Shown: positions 43,401-54,535, numbered from the stretch's first letter. The stretch is 64,000 nt of DNA from Plicaturopsis crispa FD-325 SS-3 (GCA_000827205.1 KN832561.1:1490072-1554071), one strand, 5' to 3'. Notes: generated by a model from the letters alone, not told the origin. Translations and numbers: made by a program.

Positions 43401-45954
43401 GACATGTTCAAGGCCGTATGGAAACCTGTCATTTCCGCTATTGCCCACGCCTTCATTAGTTTCGACGACGACTATGTGATGCAACGCGCAATATCCGGCT
43501 TCAGACAGTGTGCCACGCTCGCAGGCCGCTTCGACCTACCAGACGTCTTTGATTTCGTGGTAGTCTCCTTATCACAGGCTACTAGTCTGCTGTCGGATTC
43601 TCTCCCTGCGCAGGTTCCCAATTATCCCATCATCGATGTGGAGGGGCAGGCTGTGACCGTATCGTCCTTATCGGTCAAATTCGGGACCAACTTCAAGGGT
43701 CAGCTTGCTGCGGTCGTCTTGTTCAACATTGTTAACGGCAATGGCAATGCGCTTCGTGAAGGTTGGACACAGGTGCGTATCATCATTTTGGTTGACAAGA
43801 CACTACTCTGAGTTGACATGACCGGCCATAGATATTCGAAATGTTTCAAAACCTTTTCTTGCATTCCCTTCTTCCAACTAGGATGCTGCAGATGGAGGAT
43901 TTCCTAGGCGGGGTCTCTATGATTCCTTTGCGCGGGAGCCAACCCCCTCGCCCCGCTGCGAGAGGTGATGGGGGGCTTCTATCGGCGCTATCCTCGTATC
44001 TTATGACACCTTATGGAAGCAGCGCGGAGAACCTGGTTCCCGACGCGACTGATGCAGAAGTAGAAGAAACGCTTTGCACCATCGACTGTATCACCTCTTG
44101 CCGCTTGGACGAGTTATATGGCCAAATTACGTGAGTATTGGTTATACTCTGGTACCATCTCGAGTCTGATGCGTGAACACTTACCCAGACAACTGGATCT
44201 GGACGCTCTGATTGCTGCCGTGCGTGCGCTTGAGGCCCTAGCACACGAGCGCACAGTAGCAAGATTAAAACAAGAATCCGACGAGACGAGCACTGTATAC
44301 GGCACCTCGCCACCCTCCGACGATGAACCATACTCACTACCCTACGACCCTGCATCTGTGTTCCTACTCGAGACCATGGTTAGCGTGGCTTGCGGGACAC
44401 CGCAGCATATTGAAGAAATCTGGTATGCGTCTTGATACTGTCAACGAACGACAAAAGGCTAAATATGTATTCTAGGCCAATTGTTTTCGAGCACCTCTCC
44501 GCACTACTTACTTCATCAACACAATACAGTGTTTTACTAATCGAGCGTGCTATCGTAGGGCTGCTCCGGCTTTGCCTAATACTAGCCCAGAAGGTGAGAC
44601 AATTATTCATGCCCGCATATTGTTTTCAACGGTGTTTCTAGCCCTCTCTGCGAGACCAAATATATGTGTCCTTTGATTTACTCTCAGGTCTCCCACCATC
44701 TGTCGCGAATTCAGCGGCAGAACAAATTGTTTCTGGAGTCATTCTACTTGTACAGAAACACCAAGACATCATCAGGTATACTTTCCACATGTGCATGTTA
44801 TGTTTGAACCCATTTAACCTATTTCTAGTTCCCAAACGGAATGGAATTTGGTGTTTGCCCTTGTCCGGTCAACGACATCGCATCCAGAGGCCGCGCGCTT
44901 GTCATTTGATCTCATCAACGGGCTGGTCTCTGACGGCCCTCAGCAGCATGTCACAGTTGACAACTTCAGCGGCCTGATCACCCTTCTCGATGACTTTGCT
45001 ACGACTGCGAGTCTCGTGGTCGATGCACAACACCGCCAAGGCCATCGTGGTCAATCGCTGAATGCTTCGAAGTGAGAATCTTGAAGCCTTTGCTTGTACA
45101 CAAATTAACTGTGTCGCAGTTCCCCGGTGGTTGATCGAGGTCGCAAGTCAATCGATGTACTCTTCGACCTCAAACGGTTCATTCCTCCATTCGTAGAGGC
45201 GTCATCGCTTTCACGTGGGCAAGGTGCGTACAAGCTGTGACATCTGTTAGTCTGCACTCAATTTACCGTCGGTATATAGCCTGGCGACAACTCTGTCTAC
45301 CCTTGCTTAGCTCTTTGGGTAGACAGTCGACAAATGCCGCTAGAGAAATACGCCACAGTGCAATAAGTCAACTGCAGCGCATACTCCTTGGGCCGCACAT
45401 CATGTTCGACGAGGACGATCACTCGCAAGTGGACGAAATATTCAACCGTGTAATATTCCCCCTGCTGGACGAGCTGCTCAAGCCACAAGTGCACCATCGC
45501 GATCCGCAGGGTATGCCCGAAACCCGTCTGCGCGCCCAGGCGCTGCTGTGCAAGGCGTTCATGCACTATGAGGTCCGTGATAGCAGCTCAAAACCGGACA
45601 TCCGCATCCTGTGGATCCAGATCCTTGACCTTCTCGACCGACTCATGAACCTCGACAAACGGGACCAATTGGTACGTGTAGGCTCATATCTAGTGTTCGT
45701 ATTGTGTCTGATTACTCGGACAGTATGAGGCTATCCCCGAGTCCCTCAAGAACGTCGTACTCGTCATGAATGCGAGCGATATCCTGGTCCCGCCACCATC
45801 GGGCGATGACCAGCGGAGCGAACAACAAAAGACCCTATGGAGTGCCACGCAGGAGCGTATAGAACGCTTCCTGCCAGGTTTCCTTGCGGACGTCATTTCC
45901 ATACCCGAGCAAGAGCCCGCAGCTCCTGCAGCCCCTGCGGCCCATTCCTCGTGA
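40406..45954 (+). CDS. Sec7-domain Arf guanine-nucleotide exchange factor (GBF1/Gea type)
   Basis: A large Golgi Arf-GEF that activates Arf1 for COPI vesicle formation. Order: DCB domain (VLYSEILAVTSAMRKNARWA, LMAGFEELKRTV); HUS domain (about 41460-42100); Sec7 domain at about 42430-43290, with FNAKPKTGLAFLEENKL, the glutamate finger LPGESQQISRIAETFA and VLAYSVIMLNTDQHSPQVRK; then HDS regions to the end. The C-terminus is Ala/Pro-rich (EPAAPAAPAAHSS). More than fifteen introns; total about 1,500 residues. A low-complexity insert (GGSPRPGTPGTPQGSPNPGA) lies at 41845-41905. Orthologous to yeast GEA1/GEA2, which arose by duplication, so a single symbol would be arbitrary. BIG/Sec7p-type GEFs are less likely because the DCB resembles GBF1. 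Confidence 0.93.
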
Positions 45955-46727
45955 ATCGTCTGTGTAGGGGAACATTATATCATTATTTGCGTTCACGTTG
46001 TGGAGTATCCAATACACATATATAGCCCTTGGCCTGTAAGTGCGATGCGTCCAGAGAAACGAGTCGCTGATTATTCCTTCTACTTCGTCCTGTTGGGAGC
46101 TCAAGTACTCAAAAGCGCTCACCAGTGACCGATTGTGCCTGAGTTTCTTTGTGACGCGAGAAAAGTTTTTATGTGGGCCTGACAGTGTTTCCTTGACCTG
46201 TGACTTAGAACATGTTACGCTGGTTGGTAGCGTCCAGGTCGCGTCTTTGTGCGCGGTAGTCGTCACGATGTTTGCCTTTCCTGATTAGGAGATGTGGCTG
46301 ATCTTTTTCTTAGCCTGGGCCGCTCCACCTGCCGCGTCGCCGCTGCTGCACCTCGTATTGCTACTACATCGTGGGCACAACTAGTCCAGACTCCAAAGCA
46401 CATAGGTTGTGTTATATATGCTCTACAAATTCCTCATTTTCATCAGCCAGCACGGTAGGAATGACCTCCCCTATTTGCAGTCTGCTTCACCTCCTTTCCA
46501 AACTCCTCCCTACGTTGCTCTTGCATTTCTGCTCGATCCTACCAGGTCGACTGTCCTGCGTCAAAGACCAATTATGTACGGAGGGTGTATACGAAGGGAT
46601 GGTGAACTGCCGAGAAGAATAAAAAACTAATGACTGCCTTGATAAAAATTAACTGGTTGATTTACCTCGATTTACCTTGCTAAGCCTTTGAGAGCACGTA
46701 GAAAAGCGAGAAAAACTTCAAAAAACT
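45955..46727. other. Intergenic region between Arf-GEF and tRNA
   Basis: About 770 bp. A 143-codon open frame exists on the minus strand over 45835-46266 but it has no ATG start and overlaps the Arf-GEF 3' end, so it is not called. Nothing else seen. Confidence 0.45.
46719..46725 (-). terminator. RNA polymerase III terminator of tRNA-Asp
   Basis: A run of six T residues on the minus strand begins two to three bases after the tRNA 3' end. Confidence 0.7.
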
Positions 46728-46799
46728 CTCTCTGACTGGGAATTGAACCCAGGTCTCCCGCGTGACAAGCGGGCGTACTGACCATTATACTATCAAAGA
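46728..46799 (-). tRNA. tRNA-Asp (GTC)
   Basis: A 72-nt tRNA with no intron. The acceptor stem TCTTTGA pairs with TCAGAGA (one G-T pair), with discriminator G. The A box region reads TAGTATAATGGTCAGTA, the anticodon loop is CTTGTCA with anticodon GTC, and the B box/T loop is GGTTCAATTCC. The body is close to the standard eukaryotic tRNA-Asp. Confidence 0.95.
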
Positions 46800-47428
46800 T
46801 AGGATGAGAGGAGGTAACCGTTGTGCCACGGCTCCTTGAAGACACTGGTCATTTCTCTGGCTAAGTCCCTGTGTCGGTGGTTTCCATTGATATCAGATAG
46901 CATAACAGCACTCCCGCTGGCCCCTCCCAGGAATTTATAGAGCCCCAACTTGCGATGATGAGCTGCAAAAACGAGTAGTTTCAAAAAAGGCGTCTTTTTT
47001 CTCATCCGATATCCGCTTCGGGTCGCCGCTGACACAAACTTCCAAGTGACACCAACGCGGAGAGTCTGAAGTTCAAGTAAGTACTCATCCACCTCCTTCT
47101 CAAAGAAACCAATCAGTCTGTCGACTGTTTTGTAGGCAAGCATGAATATTTAGGTGGTGAGATCCAGATACAGTAGACTCGTAGAGGTAATTGCTATGAG
47201 TAAGCCGCTCGTGGGTGTACATCCTCGTGCATGGATCTGTGACCAAGTATTGCGAATGAGTAATGCGGAGAACGACGAGGAAGATAACGACGGTGCACGC
47301 CCCAACTTAAGTATCCAAGAAAATTGAATGTCCCTTTATTTTCGATTCAGAAGAATTTCATCTTAGATGTCCTACATACCCACCATCCCGGTCAGATTAC
47401 ATTGAAAAAGGGAGACAGGTACTTGAGC
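46800..47428. other. Intergenic region between tRNA-Asp and cytochrome b561 gene
   Basis: About 630 bp. A 116-codon frame on the minus strand (46793-47143, containing IGFFEKEVDEYLLELQ) overlaps the tRNA 5' end by seven bases and has no recognisable relatives. It is noted, not called. Confidence 0.4.
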
Positions 47429-48450
47429 TCACCTAACCCTCGAGTATAACGCGACAAGTATTACCAGAGGCGCAATGGTGTACGCGACCAGACGCGTCGC
47501 GTACGCAGTACTGATGATCATCCACGTCGACCATGCGCCGGCTACATGCGCTGTTAGCAGGAGAAAGGCGAACAGCACGTAGCCCGACAGTCTAGTAGCA
47601 CTTGAGTGGTCGATTACATCCAAAAAATCACAACTCACTACGTACCGATGGTATTTCCACAACGCCTTCGCTTTTGCGCCACCACCAAACGCGGCGCCGT
47701 CGAACCAGACGCTGCCGCCTCCCAAAGCGACTTGTAATATTATCCAGGCAAATGCGGTGATACCAAAAATCTGCGAGTAAAGCAGATTTCTAGTCAGCAG
47801 GGGTAGCGACGCAGGGCAGACATTTTGACTTACTCCGTGCCACGTAGTAAAGTGCGGAGCATCGTGGACCTGCTTATTCCATATCATGGCCAGTGTGCCA
47901 ATGATAATGGAGGGGAAACCCAGTCCAGCTATGACAAGCTGGTGTCGTGCCAGCCCTGCGGCTTTCGTTCTTGGTTGTGATGTCGGTTGCAGTGTCAGGA
48001 CACCTATGCCATGGGATGAATCAAACACCTGTAGCAATTTAACGGTGCGTAGAACTCACCATAGGTGAAGAGTGCAATGGCGAGGCTCTGGAAGATGGGG
48101 TGTAACGCGAACCATCCGAGTTTTCCGGGTTGGTTGCTCAAGACAGTAATCCACGAAGAAACTAAGAAAACCTATGAAATGACCGATTGGATAAACCTCG
48201 GGGTAGTATAGAACCAGGCTGACGCACAAGCGCTGATATCTGCATAGCGCGTCAACGAATGTTATCCGCATGCATTGGATCGGCATGTGCATACCAAAGC
48301 TGCAGCCTCTGCAGTACGGTCTCCCTTCCTCCCTTCTTCCTTCACGCGCTGTTCGTCCTGGCCCATCAGAGGTGCTGCAGAATCGTCCGCGGGGAGACTT
48401 TCGTATTCTTGCTCAGGTTCCGGTGGTACTCGGTCGTCGTGCTCAGACAT
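47429..48450 (-). CDS. Cytochrome b561-domain membrane protein
   Basis: A six-helix heme protein of the CYB561 superfamily, which moves electrons across membranes, often for ferric reduction or ascorbate recycling. The N-terminus is soluble and acidic (MSEHDDRVPPEPEQEYESLP). Helices and heme-ligand histidines appear in FALHPIFQSLAIALFTYG, RHQLVIAGLGFPSIIIGTL, HFTTWHGIFGITAFAWIILQ, ALWKYHRLSGYVLF and LLTAHVAGAWSTWM; the last helix is YTIAPLVILVALYSRVR. Four or five introns interrupt it. About 245 residues. Having only the b561 core, it lacks a DOMON domain. The exact electron donor is unknown. Confidence 0.87.
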
Positions 48451-49019
48451 GGAGAGCAGCAGCTAGCAGATAAGCCTGTGAGCTCCGCAGTGGGAAAATG
48501 AAGTCCACGTCGTCGCTGCTTGCTAAGTAGTTTCACGGTAAGAGGCTAACGAGGTGCCGAGGGCGTATGCACGACGGACAGTGCCACGCGGGGACGCCCA
48601 ATAAGATTCGGTCAATTTGCTGCGGCCAATATTCGTGCTGCAAAGCGAATCGCACACCATGCAAGGACCGGTGGGCCTCTACAAGCAGCAGCAGCAGTTT
48701 CATTTTACGTCCCATTGGCATGAAAAGTCGAGGGCTGCAAGGACAGATGCGTTCAATAAATAAAAGCAAATTGGAATTCGGAGGCATTGTATCTCGTCGG
48801 AAGCCGGAAGCTCACCGCGACGCCACAAATATTGATGATTTCATCGACTCTTGTGCTGCAGCGCTGAACGGTCAATGAACTTGATAACTGCTTTCTCGCA
48901 TCTTTCCCTAGACCTCGATGTTCTCTCGCTCTTGATTCCGAACTATGCTCGAGAGAGAGAAACATGAAATCAAAAAACTCGATGTTTCGGATCACCTCCC
49001 AACTCGTGTTAACGTCCTG
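48451..49019. other. Intergenic region left of the transposon nest
   Basis: About 570 bp. An ATG-started 103-codon frame (48567-48878 plus; includes FGGIVSRRKPEAHRDATNID) and an overlapping minus frame show no family match. Neither is called. Confidence 0.4.
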
Positions 49020-49024
49020 TAGAC
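49020..49024. repeat. Target-site duplication TAGAC (left)
   Basis: The five bases TAGAC flank the element here and again at 51850-51854, as expected for an LTR-element insertion. Confidence 0.9.
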
Positions 49025-49178
49025 TAACAGCGTGCGCTGAATGGAACGATAACCGAGACTCTGAAGATGGTAGTATTGTCTCAAAGACTACGGTAAGTAC
49101 ACAACGAAACTATACAAAGTAAGTTCCCACGGTAAGTAATCTAGCCGACGTACTACACAAGGTCAACAACCTTCGTCA
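49025..49178 (-). repeat. LTR copy (3' LTR of the minus-strand element)
   Basis: 154 bp, matching base for base the other copy at 50924-51849 when the nested MITE and its duplication are set aside. Confidence 0.9.
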
Positions 49179-50923
49179 CTCCCCCTTGAACGCAGTGGAG
49201 TACGATGAGAAAAATAAAACAAATAAAAAAGGAAACGGATGAAAAACCGAGTGCACGAAATGTCTGCCACAAGATCAAAAAACACCCGACCTCTCCGGTG
49301 AAAGTGATGAATGAAAGGGATGGAAACAGCGCACCAAAAACAAATGGTTGCGCGCGCGAAGAACCGAAAGAAATTTCGCTGTCGCAGACCTGCCATGGCC
49401 GCCTGCATCCTCCCTGGCTCCCCCTGCTCCAATCACGTCTCTCGCTCCCCCTGCATCTGCTGCCGCGATGGCATTGCGCGCAGATCGCGCTCTGCAGACT
49501 ACCGCTCCATGCACAGCTTGGGGTCCTCGATACGACGGTCGGAGTGGCGGGATGCAGCAAGCGTTGCGCGCCTTGCCACCCGAGCTGAGATGTCCGCCCG
49601 CGTTCGTGCGGCAGACAACTCTTTCCTCCGTGAGATGTCCCTTTCCCGTCCGGGATGGGGACTGACGAGTCCGCCGATCTGCGATCTCGTCCGGTCGAGG
49701 TGAGTCGCCAGCCCACCGTCCTGTGGCTGGCTCCTCTCCTCCCTCTCCCCCTTCTCCCCTCCCCCTCAGGCGTAGCAACGCTCGCGATTGCAAGCCTGCA
49801 CCTAAACGGCAGCTGCATGCACGTCCTCGCAACCAGGGGGGGCGGGTGGGGAAGAAAAAAATGGTTTGGCAGCGGGCACTCGAGGCCCTGCCCGCCGTAA
49901 CGCTAACGCCGGGAAACTCCCCCTTCTTCGCGCCACCGCACGACTCACTCGTATGCGCGACAGCGCCCTACAGTTGCAGGCGCGTCCGTGCGAGTGATCT
50001 GCGATGCGTGGGGGCGCGCGTTTGCGTTCGAGTCCGCTGGGTATCCTCGCCGCAGACTACCGTCGGCGCGAGCGATTCCTGCGCGGATGTGCGCACCGTG
50101 GATGGCGCTGTTGATGAATGATTCGACCGTGGGGGAGGACGTGTCGGTGGATGGAAAATACGGTGATGCGGCGGCGGCAAATCCGACGGTGCGCAGGGCT
50201 GCCGACAGGCGCATTAGATGCCCTCGTCGGCACCGTGACCCGTGTCCTCGCGGGGGCCTGATGAGCGACCAACACCGAGATAGAAATTGCGTGTGTCCTC
50301 GTCGCCAGCCCGCAAGCGTCCGTAGTGCGCTCGAACCGGGTCTTGGAACCACCGCGCGGAGCGTCATACCAGACCTCCCGCGACTGGCCTCACTGGCTCG
50401 ATCCGTCCTCCGATTTGTCGCCTCTTGCTCTCCAATGCACGGCAGCCGCGCTAGCCAGCGCGCCGCCCGTGAATCCGTCCTCGATCCCCTCCGATCAGGC
50501 TGCCGGCTCTCTGCACGCCGGATCACCTCCCTCTCACGTCTCCCTCGCTACCTCGTCCGCACCCGCCCAGCATTTCCTCCGCGAGGGTACGCCGACCCTC
50601 CGGCACACGACCGATGGCGCAGGTCGAGGCACTCGCCGGTGCTCACCTCGCCCGCCGCACGGTGCACGCGGCGACTACATCCCGCATCGCAAAGTCGGCC
50701 TGATCGATCGCAGCTGCGATTGGTCGCGTCCTTTAGCGCAGTCGCAAAAACGTGAGTACGACAGTGCCTGCTCGTGCAGGGCTTGGGTCCTCGTAGAAAA
50801 GTCGTCCGGCGATGTCGTACTGATCCCAGATCGGACTTGGGGGTGGTCCCCACGAGACTGTCTAGCCAAAGTAACCGGCGGCTCACCGGGGACACCAGTC
50901 AAGGTTATCCGGGGCTCATAACC

Positions 50924-51849
50924 TAACAGCGTGCGCTGAATGGAACGATAACCGAGACTCTGAAGATGGTAGTATTCACTACGCACCATCCATAATTTCG
51001 CGCCTGCGAAATTTGACCCGAAAGTTCATGCGAAAGCGGCAAGATCTGCCAGGCTTTTGCCGCGGAGAAATGCAAAATTTAGCCCAAGAGAAAGACTTGT
51101 CAAAATATCAAATTTTTCTTCATATTTCGCACCTAATTTGGAATCTGCGAAAGCAAATGTTCTGCCTGTGCAAAATTGAGTCTTTCGTCGGCGCAAAAGT
51201 GAGGCCGAAAGTGGGCGAGAAATAGGCAAAGTTGACTCAAATTTCTGGAGGGCGAAATTTGTTCTTTCTCGCGCGCAAGACACGCGCCGAAACCGCGTCT
51301 TTTGGGCACTATTTCTGCTCGGCGAAAGAACCTCTTTCGGCCATCGATCGGCTTTCGCAGCTGCGAAAGGTGATCGATGGCCGAAACAAGGTCTTTTGAA
51401 AGGGAGAAAGTCGGTCCAAAAGACGTGGTTTCGGCATGTGGTTTGCACGCGAGAAAGAACAGATTTCGCACCAGACAAATTTGAGCCAACCTTGCCTATT
51501 TCTCGTGCACTTTCGGCTTCAACTTCGAACGCGCTAAAGACTCAATTTCTCTCCGGCGAAAGCTCGGCTTTCGCAGTTCCTAAATTAGGTGAGAAACGGG
51601 ACGCAAAACTTGAGATTTTCGCAAGTCTTTTTCTCAGGCTAAATTTCGTATTTCTCCGCGGCAAAAGCCCAGGCAGATTCTGCCTCTTTCGCAAGGACTT
51701 TCGGGTTAAATTTCGCAGGCGCGAAATTATGGAATGTGCGTAGTGATTGTCTCAAAGACTACGGTAAGTACACAACGAAACTATACAAAGTAAGTTCCCA
51801 CGGTAAGTAATCTAGCCGACGTACTACACAAGGTCAACAACCTTCGTCA
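50924..51849 (-). repeat. LTR copy (5' LTR) interrupted by a MITE
   Basis: The same 154-bp LTR, split at ATT by the 769-bp foldback element at 50977-51745 with a duplicated ATT. Confidence 0.9.
50977..51745. mobile_element. Foldback CACTA-type MITE, 769 bp
   Basis: A DNA-transposon derivative whose whole length is one long inverted repeat: two arms of about 380 bp meet at a perfect 18-bp palindrome (51352-51369, CTTTCGCAG/CTGCGAAAG). The termini are CACTACGCAC and its exact complement. Flanking ATT is duplicated (50974-50976 and 51746-51748). CACTA ends with a 3-bp target duplication are the hallmarks of the CACTA/EnSpm superfamily. The arms are studded with GCGAAA/TTTCGC hexamers, as in the subterminal repeats that CACTA transposases bind. 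The arms differ at scattered positions but remain alignable end to end. No transposase is encoded, so movement must have relied on an enzyme supplied elsewhere. Confidence 0.88.
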
Positions 51850-51854
51850 TAGAC
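51850..51854. repeat. Target-site duplication TAGAC (right)
   Basis: Partner of the copy at 49020-49024. Confidence 0.9.
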
Positions 51855-52020
51855 GCTGAGTGCGTCTATAAGGTGGGCTGGTCATGGCGTGTCTTTCCGC
51901 CTCATGTCTTCTATCGCAAGATCCAGATTCTGGCATTGCGAAAAGATACGTAACTCCCTCCTGACCGCCAGAGTAGGTAGCCATGAGCTGCAGGTCGTTT
52001 CTTGCCTACCTCCACTCACC

Positions 52021-53822
52021 ATGAAGACCGAAGAACATGTCGCTATATTCTGGGATCGTGAGTCTTATATGTCTACCAGGGCTTCCACGATGCTAATCTC
52101 TATTAACCAGAATCCTGCCATCCAGCGACCCACTTGTCAGGTGCTGCACTGGTAGACAATATAAGACGACGAGCGCTTCAATACGGAAACATAACCGTTT
52201 TCAAAACATACATCTCCAACATATCAGACCTTTCTATATCTGCCGAGCCGACGATCCTCCGCAATGAACTTCAGACATCTGGCGTTACCCTGGTGGATGT
52301 GAAAGGAAAGACAGAGCTCTCGAGCATGATGACAGGTTGAGATCCATTACTCGGTGTCTGTACTAAATCGTCCTCAACCCGATTCTCCACAGTCGACATC
52401 TTCGCATTCGCTGTAGATAATCCCTCGCCGGCGACGCTTATCTTGATCTCTGGGAGCAATGATTTTGCGTATGCAGCGTCTATTCTGCGATGCCGGCGGT
52501 ACCGCGTCGTAGTGATCACACCCTCCGAATACCACTACAATCTCAAATACCGTGCATCGACTGTACTGAATTGGTACAGCGATGTCCTAGGACGCGATGA
52601 AAGGGACGTCGTGCCGTCGTCCAGAGGTTCGTCTAGTGACAGAACGATTTTCCGCTCGCCGCGGCCGCCCTCGAACCCGAGTCTCAATAGCGGCTCCCAG
52701 ACGCCCACTTCTGTTACGCGTTCTCAGCACCAAGAGGATGGCTGGCGAGTAGTAGAAACTGCAGTGACCGATGTAGGTCTCACCGATGGCGTGCCCTCGC
52801 CGGTCGATGAGCCGCCGCCGCCGTCCAGTACGGTCCCATCTTCCCCGCTTAACTTCTCCAGCACGAATGGGCACCGTAGACAGAACTCTGCGCCTGCCGC
52901 GCCGACATCCAAGACCCAATTTTATGCGCCGACCGACAAATCTCCGGAGGCAGATGCTGAAGCGGAGAAAGCCGCCTTCATCTTGGACGCATTTAGCGCA
53001 ACAGGGGATGACGAAAAGACTCCAACAGCCAGTTGGAGTGGGGTGCACACCCAAAACTCTGGAGAGAACAAGGCCACTAGCCGCCGTTCTTCCGTGGCCT
53101 CTTCATCGACATTCACCGCCCCTCCGAATGGTTGGCATGTCAATCCTGCAGTAACCGCAGTTACTTTTGCACGGCCATTCACCAGCGACGCAAAAAATTC
53201 ACGCCAGAATTCTCCCGCACGTACGAATAGGGTTTCACCTCCTACTTCGTCCGTTCACGGTGCGCCATCCTCGACTCATCGTCCCACCGCCGAGCGTCCC
53301 TCCCCTCCCAAAGCTCCGGATGCGTCTCCCAAGTGGAACCCGAATCCAACCCACGAAAATGGCGCTACAAATCCCACGGCTTACGCTCATGGATCTACAC
53401 CGTCAACGTATTCTAATCAGGCACAGACATCGCCTCCCCAGCCCGCCGTTTCAGCATGGCATAGAAACCCTTATTTACAATACGCAGCTGGAGTCAGCAG
53501 CGCATCCATCGCCGGCGGGAGTAGCACCTCCGCCAACAGCAATACACCCACCGCTTCCACGTCAAGCACTTCCAAAGGGAAAGTGCCGCAGCACTTCAAA
53601 CCACTCGTCGACATCCTGCGCGCGTACCGGAGCGAGGGAAAACCGCGCCCCCTGCGGTCGGTCATAGGGTCTGAGCTTGCGAAATACGGGGTTTACAAGA
53701 AGGCGGGCGTGCCCGGATTCGGGCCGTACATCGCGCTGGCTGAGGAGGCGGGCATCGTCCAGACGGGGAGTGGGATCTCACCCGGGAAGGAGTGGTTGGA
53801 GCTTTGTGCGCGGTGGCGTTAG
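52021..53822 (+). CDS. NYN-domain (PIN-like) nuclease protein with C-terminal winged-helix-like domain
   Basis: NYN domains are PIN-like RNases; in MARF1/limkain-b1 they act with LOTUS domains in RNA decay. The start MKTEEHVAIFWD is joined through two introns (52058-52112, 52342-52393). The NYN core reads VAIFWDQSCHPATHLSG, VDNIRRRALQYGNITVFKTY, NELQTSGVTLVDV, VDIFAFAV and ATLILISGSNDFAYA; the acidic residues FWD and NDF fit the metal site. The usual ENC after FWD is replaced by QSC. A long Ser/Pro/Thr-rich linker follows (about 52600-53560). The C-terminal domain (FKPLVDILRAYRSEGKPRPL, KYGVYKKAGVPGFGPYIALA) looks like a LOTUS/OST-HTH winged helix. About 560 residues. The LTR element ends 167 bp upstream. 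Confidence 0.85.
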
Positions 53823-54535
53823 CTTGTTGCAATGTGCATCATCGTGCATGCTTTAAAAGCTTGTAAATCTTACTCGTGTAAGTACCTACGTACCTCTCAC
53901 AGACAATTGCAATTTGATCGGGCTGAGCATTTTACAGTCGTGTTTTTTCTAGTGGACGATAGCACTATATATGCCTTGGTTGAAGCACTAGCATCGCCTG
54001 GTGCATCTACACACTATGTATGTATGTACCAATAATTGGGCCCGGTCCAAGAATATGCGAACGGGCGATTTTGTTGGTCGTGCTACTACTTATGTAGTGC
54101 GCAAGTGGATACACTCCTCTCCTGAATTGTAGTAGATGCTGAACCTGTGTGCCGTGGGCCAGCGGTGCCCCCCTTTGCCAAATGTCCAGTTTAAGAGATA
54201 AATGTTTAAACGCGAACAGGTGCATAAACCTTGCGCAACGACAACATACCCTTCAACTGACTACGTTCTCCACTGGACGGTTCACACAGATATTGATTGC
54301 CACGCAGAAATGTTGCTCTCGATTTCATCTTCCTCGTAAAGTACGGGATCTATCGTAGGAGTAAACAAAGTGCGGAGATAGGAAAACATGGTGATCGTCC
54401 GAAAATGATGGTATCGTTGTAGCACGGTATGCAGTAGCCTCGAAGAAAGGAAAGAAAAGATACACTTGACGACGCCGTCTATGCCCCTCTAAAACATAAT
54501 CTATGCGAGAGCCCCCATAGTAGTACAATGTCCGT
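53823..54535. other. Intergenic region between NYN gene and SDR gene (convergent)
   Basis: About 710 bp between two 3' ends, AT-richer than its neighbours, with no supported gene. Confidence 0.45.

Larger units (their letters stand above)
49025..51849 (-). mobile_element. Non-autonomous LTR retroelement, Ty1/copia-like, holding a nested MITE
   Basis: On the minus strand the LTR begins TGACGAAGG and ends CGCTGTTA. LTRs are 49025-49178 (3' LTR) and 50924-51849 (5' LTR, 154 bp plus the nested MITE). A primer-binding site, complement of 50912-50923 (GGTTATGAGCCC), directly follows the 5' LTR and matches the anticodon arm of initiator tRNA-Met, the half-tRNA priming known for copia-type elements. 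A polypurine tract AAGGGGGAG (complement of 49179-49187) directly precedes the 3' LTR. A 5-bp duplication flanks the whole. The internal part (about 1.75 kb, GC-rich) shows no recognisable gag or pol, so it looks like a defective, non-autonomous copy. The two LTRs appear identical outside the MITE, so the insertion is recent. Confidence 0.85.

Noticed and set aside
45835-46266. 143-codon minus-strand frame downstream of the Arf-GEF
   Set aside because: It has no ATG start, overlaps the Arf-GEF coding 3' end and its content looks like chance.
46793-47143. 116-codon minus-strand frame next to tRNA-Asp
   Set aside because: It overlaps the tRNA 5' end, has no recognisable family and no supporting context.
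48567-48878. ATG-started 103-codon plus-strand frame
   Set aside because: No family match, and another frame overlaps it on the opposite strand. Evidence is too weak to call a gene.
49275-50755. Long Arg/Ser/Ala-rich frames inside the LTR element
   Set aside because: They occur in several frames on both strands because the DNA is GC-rich. None resembles gag or pol.
51026-51743. 115-150 codon frames inside the MITE
   Set aside because: They mirror each other across the inverted repeat and come from the GCGAAA repeats. No transposase features.
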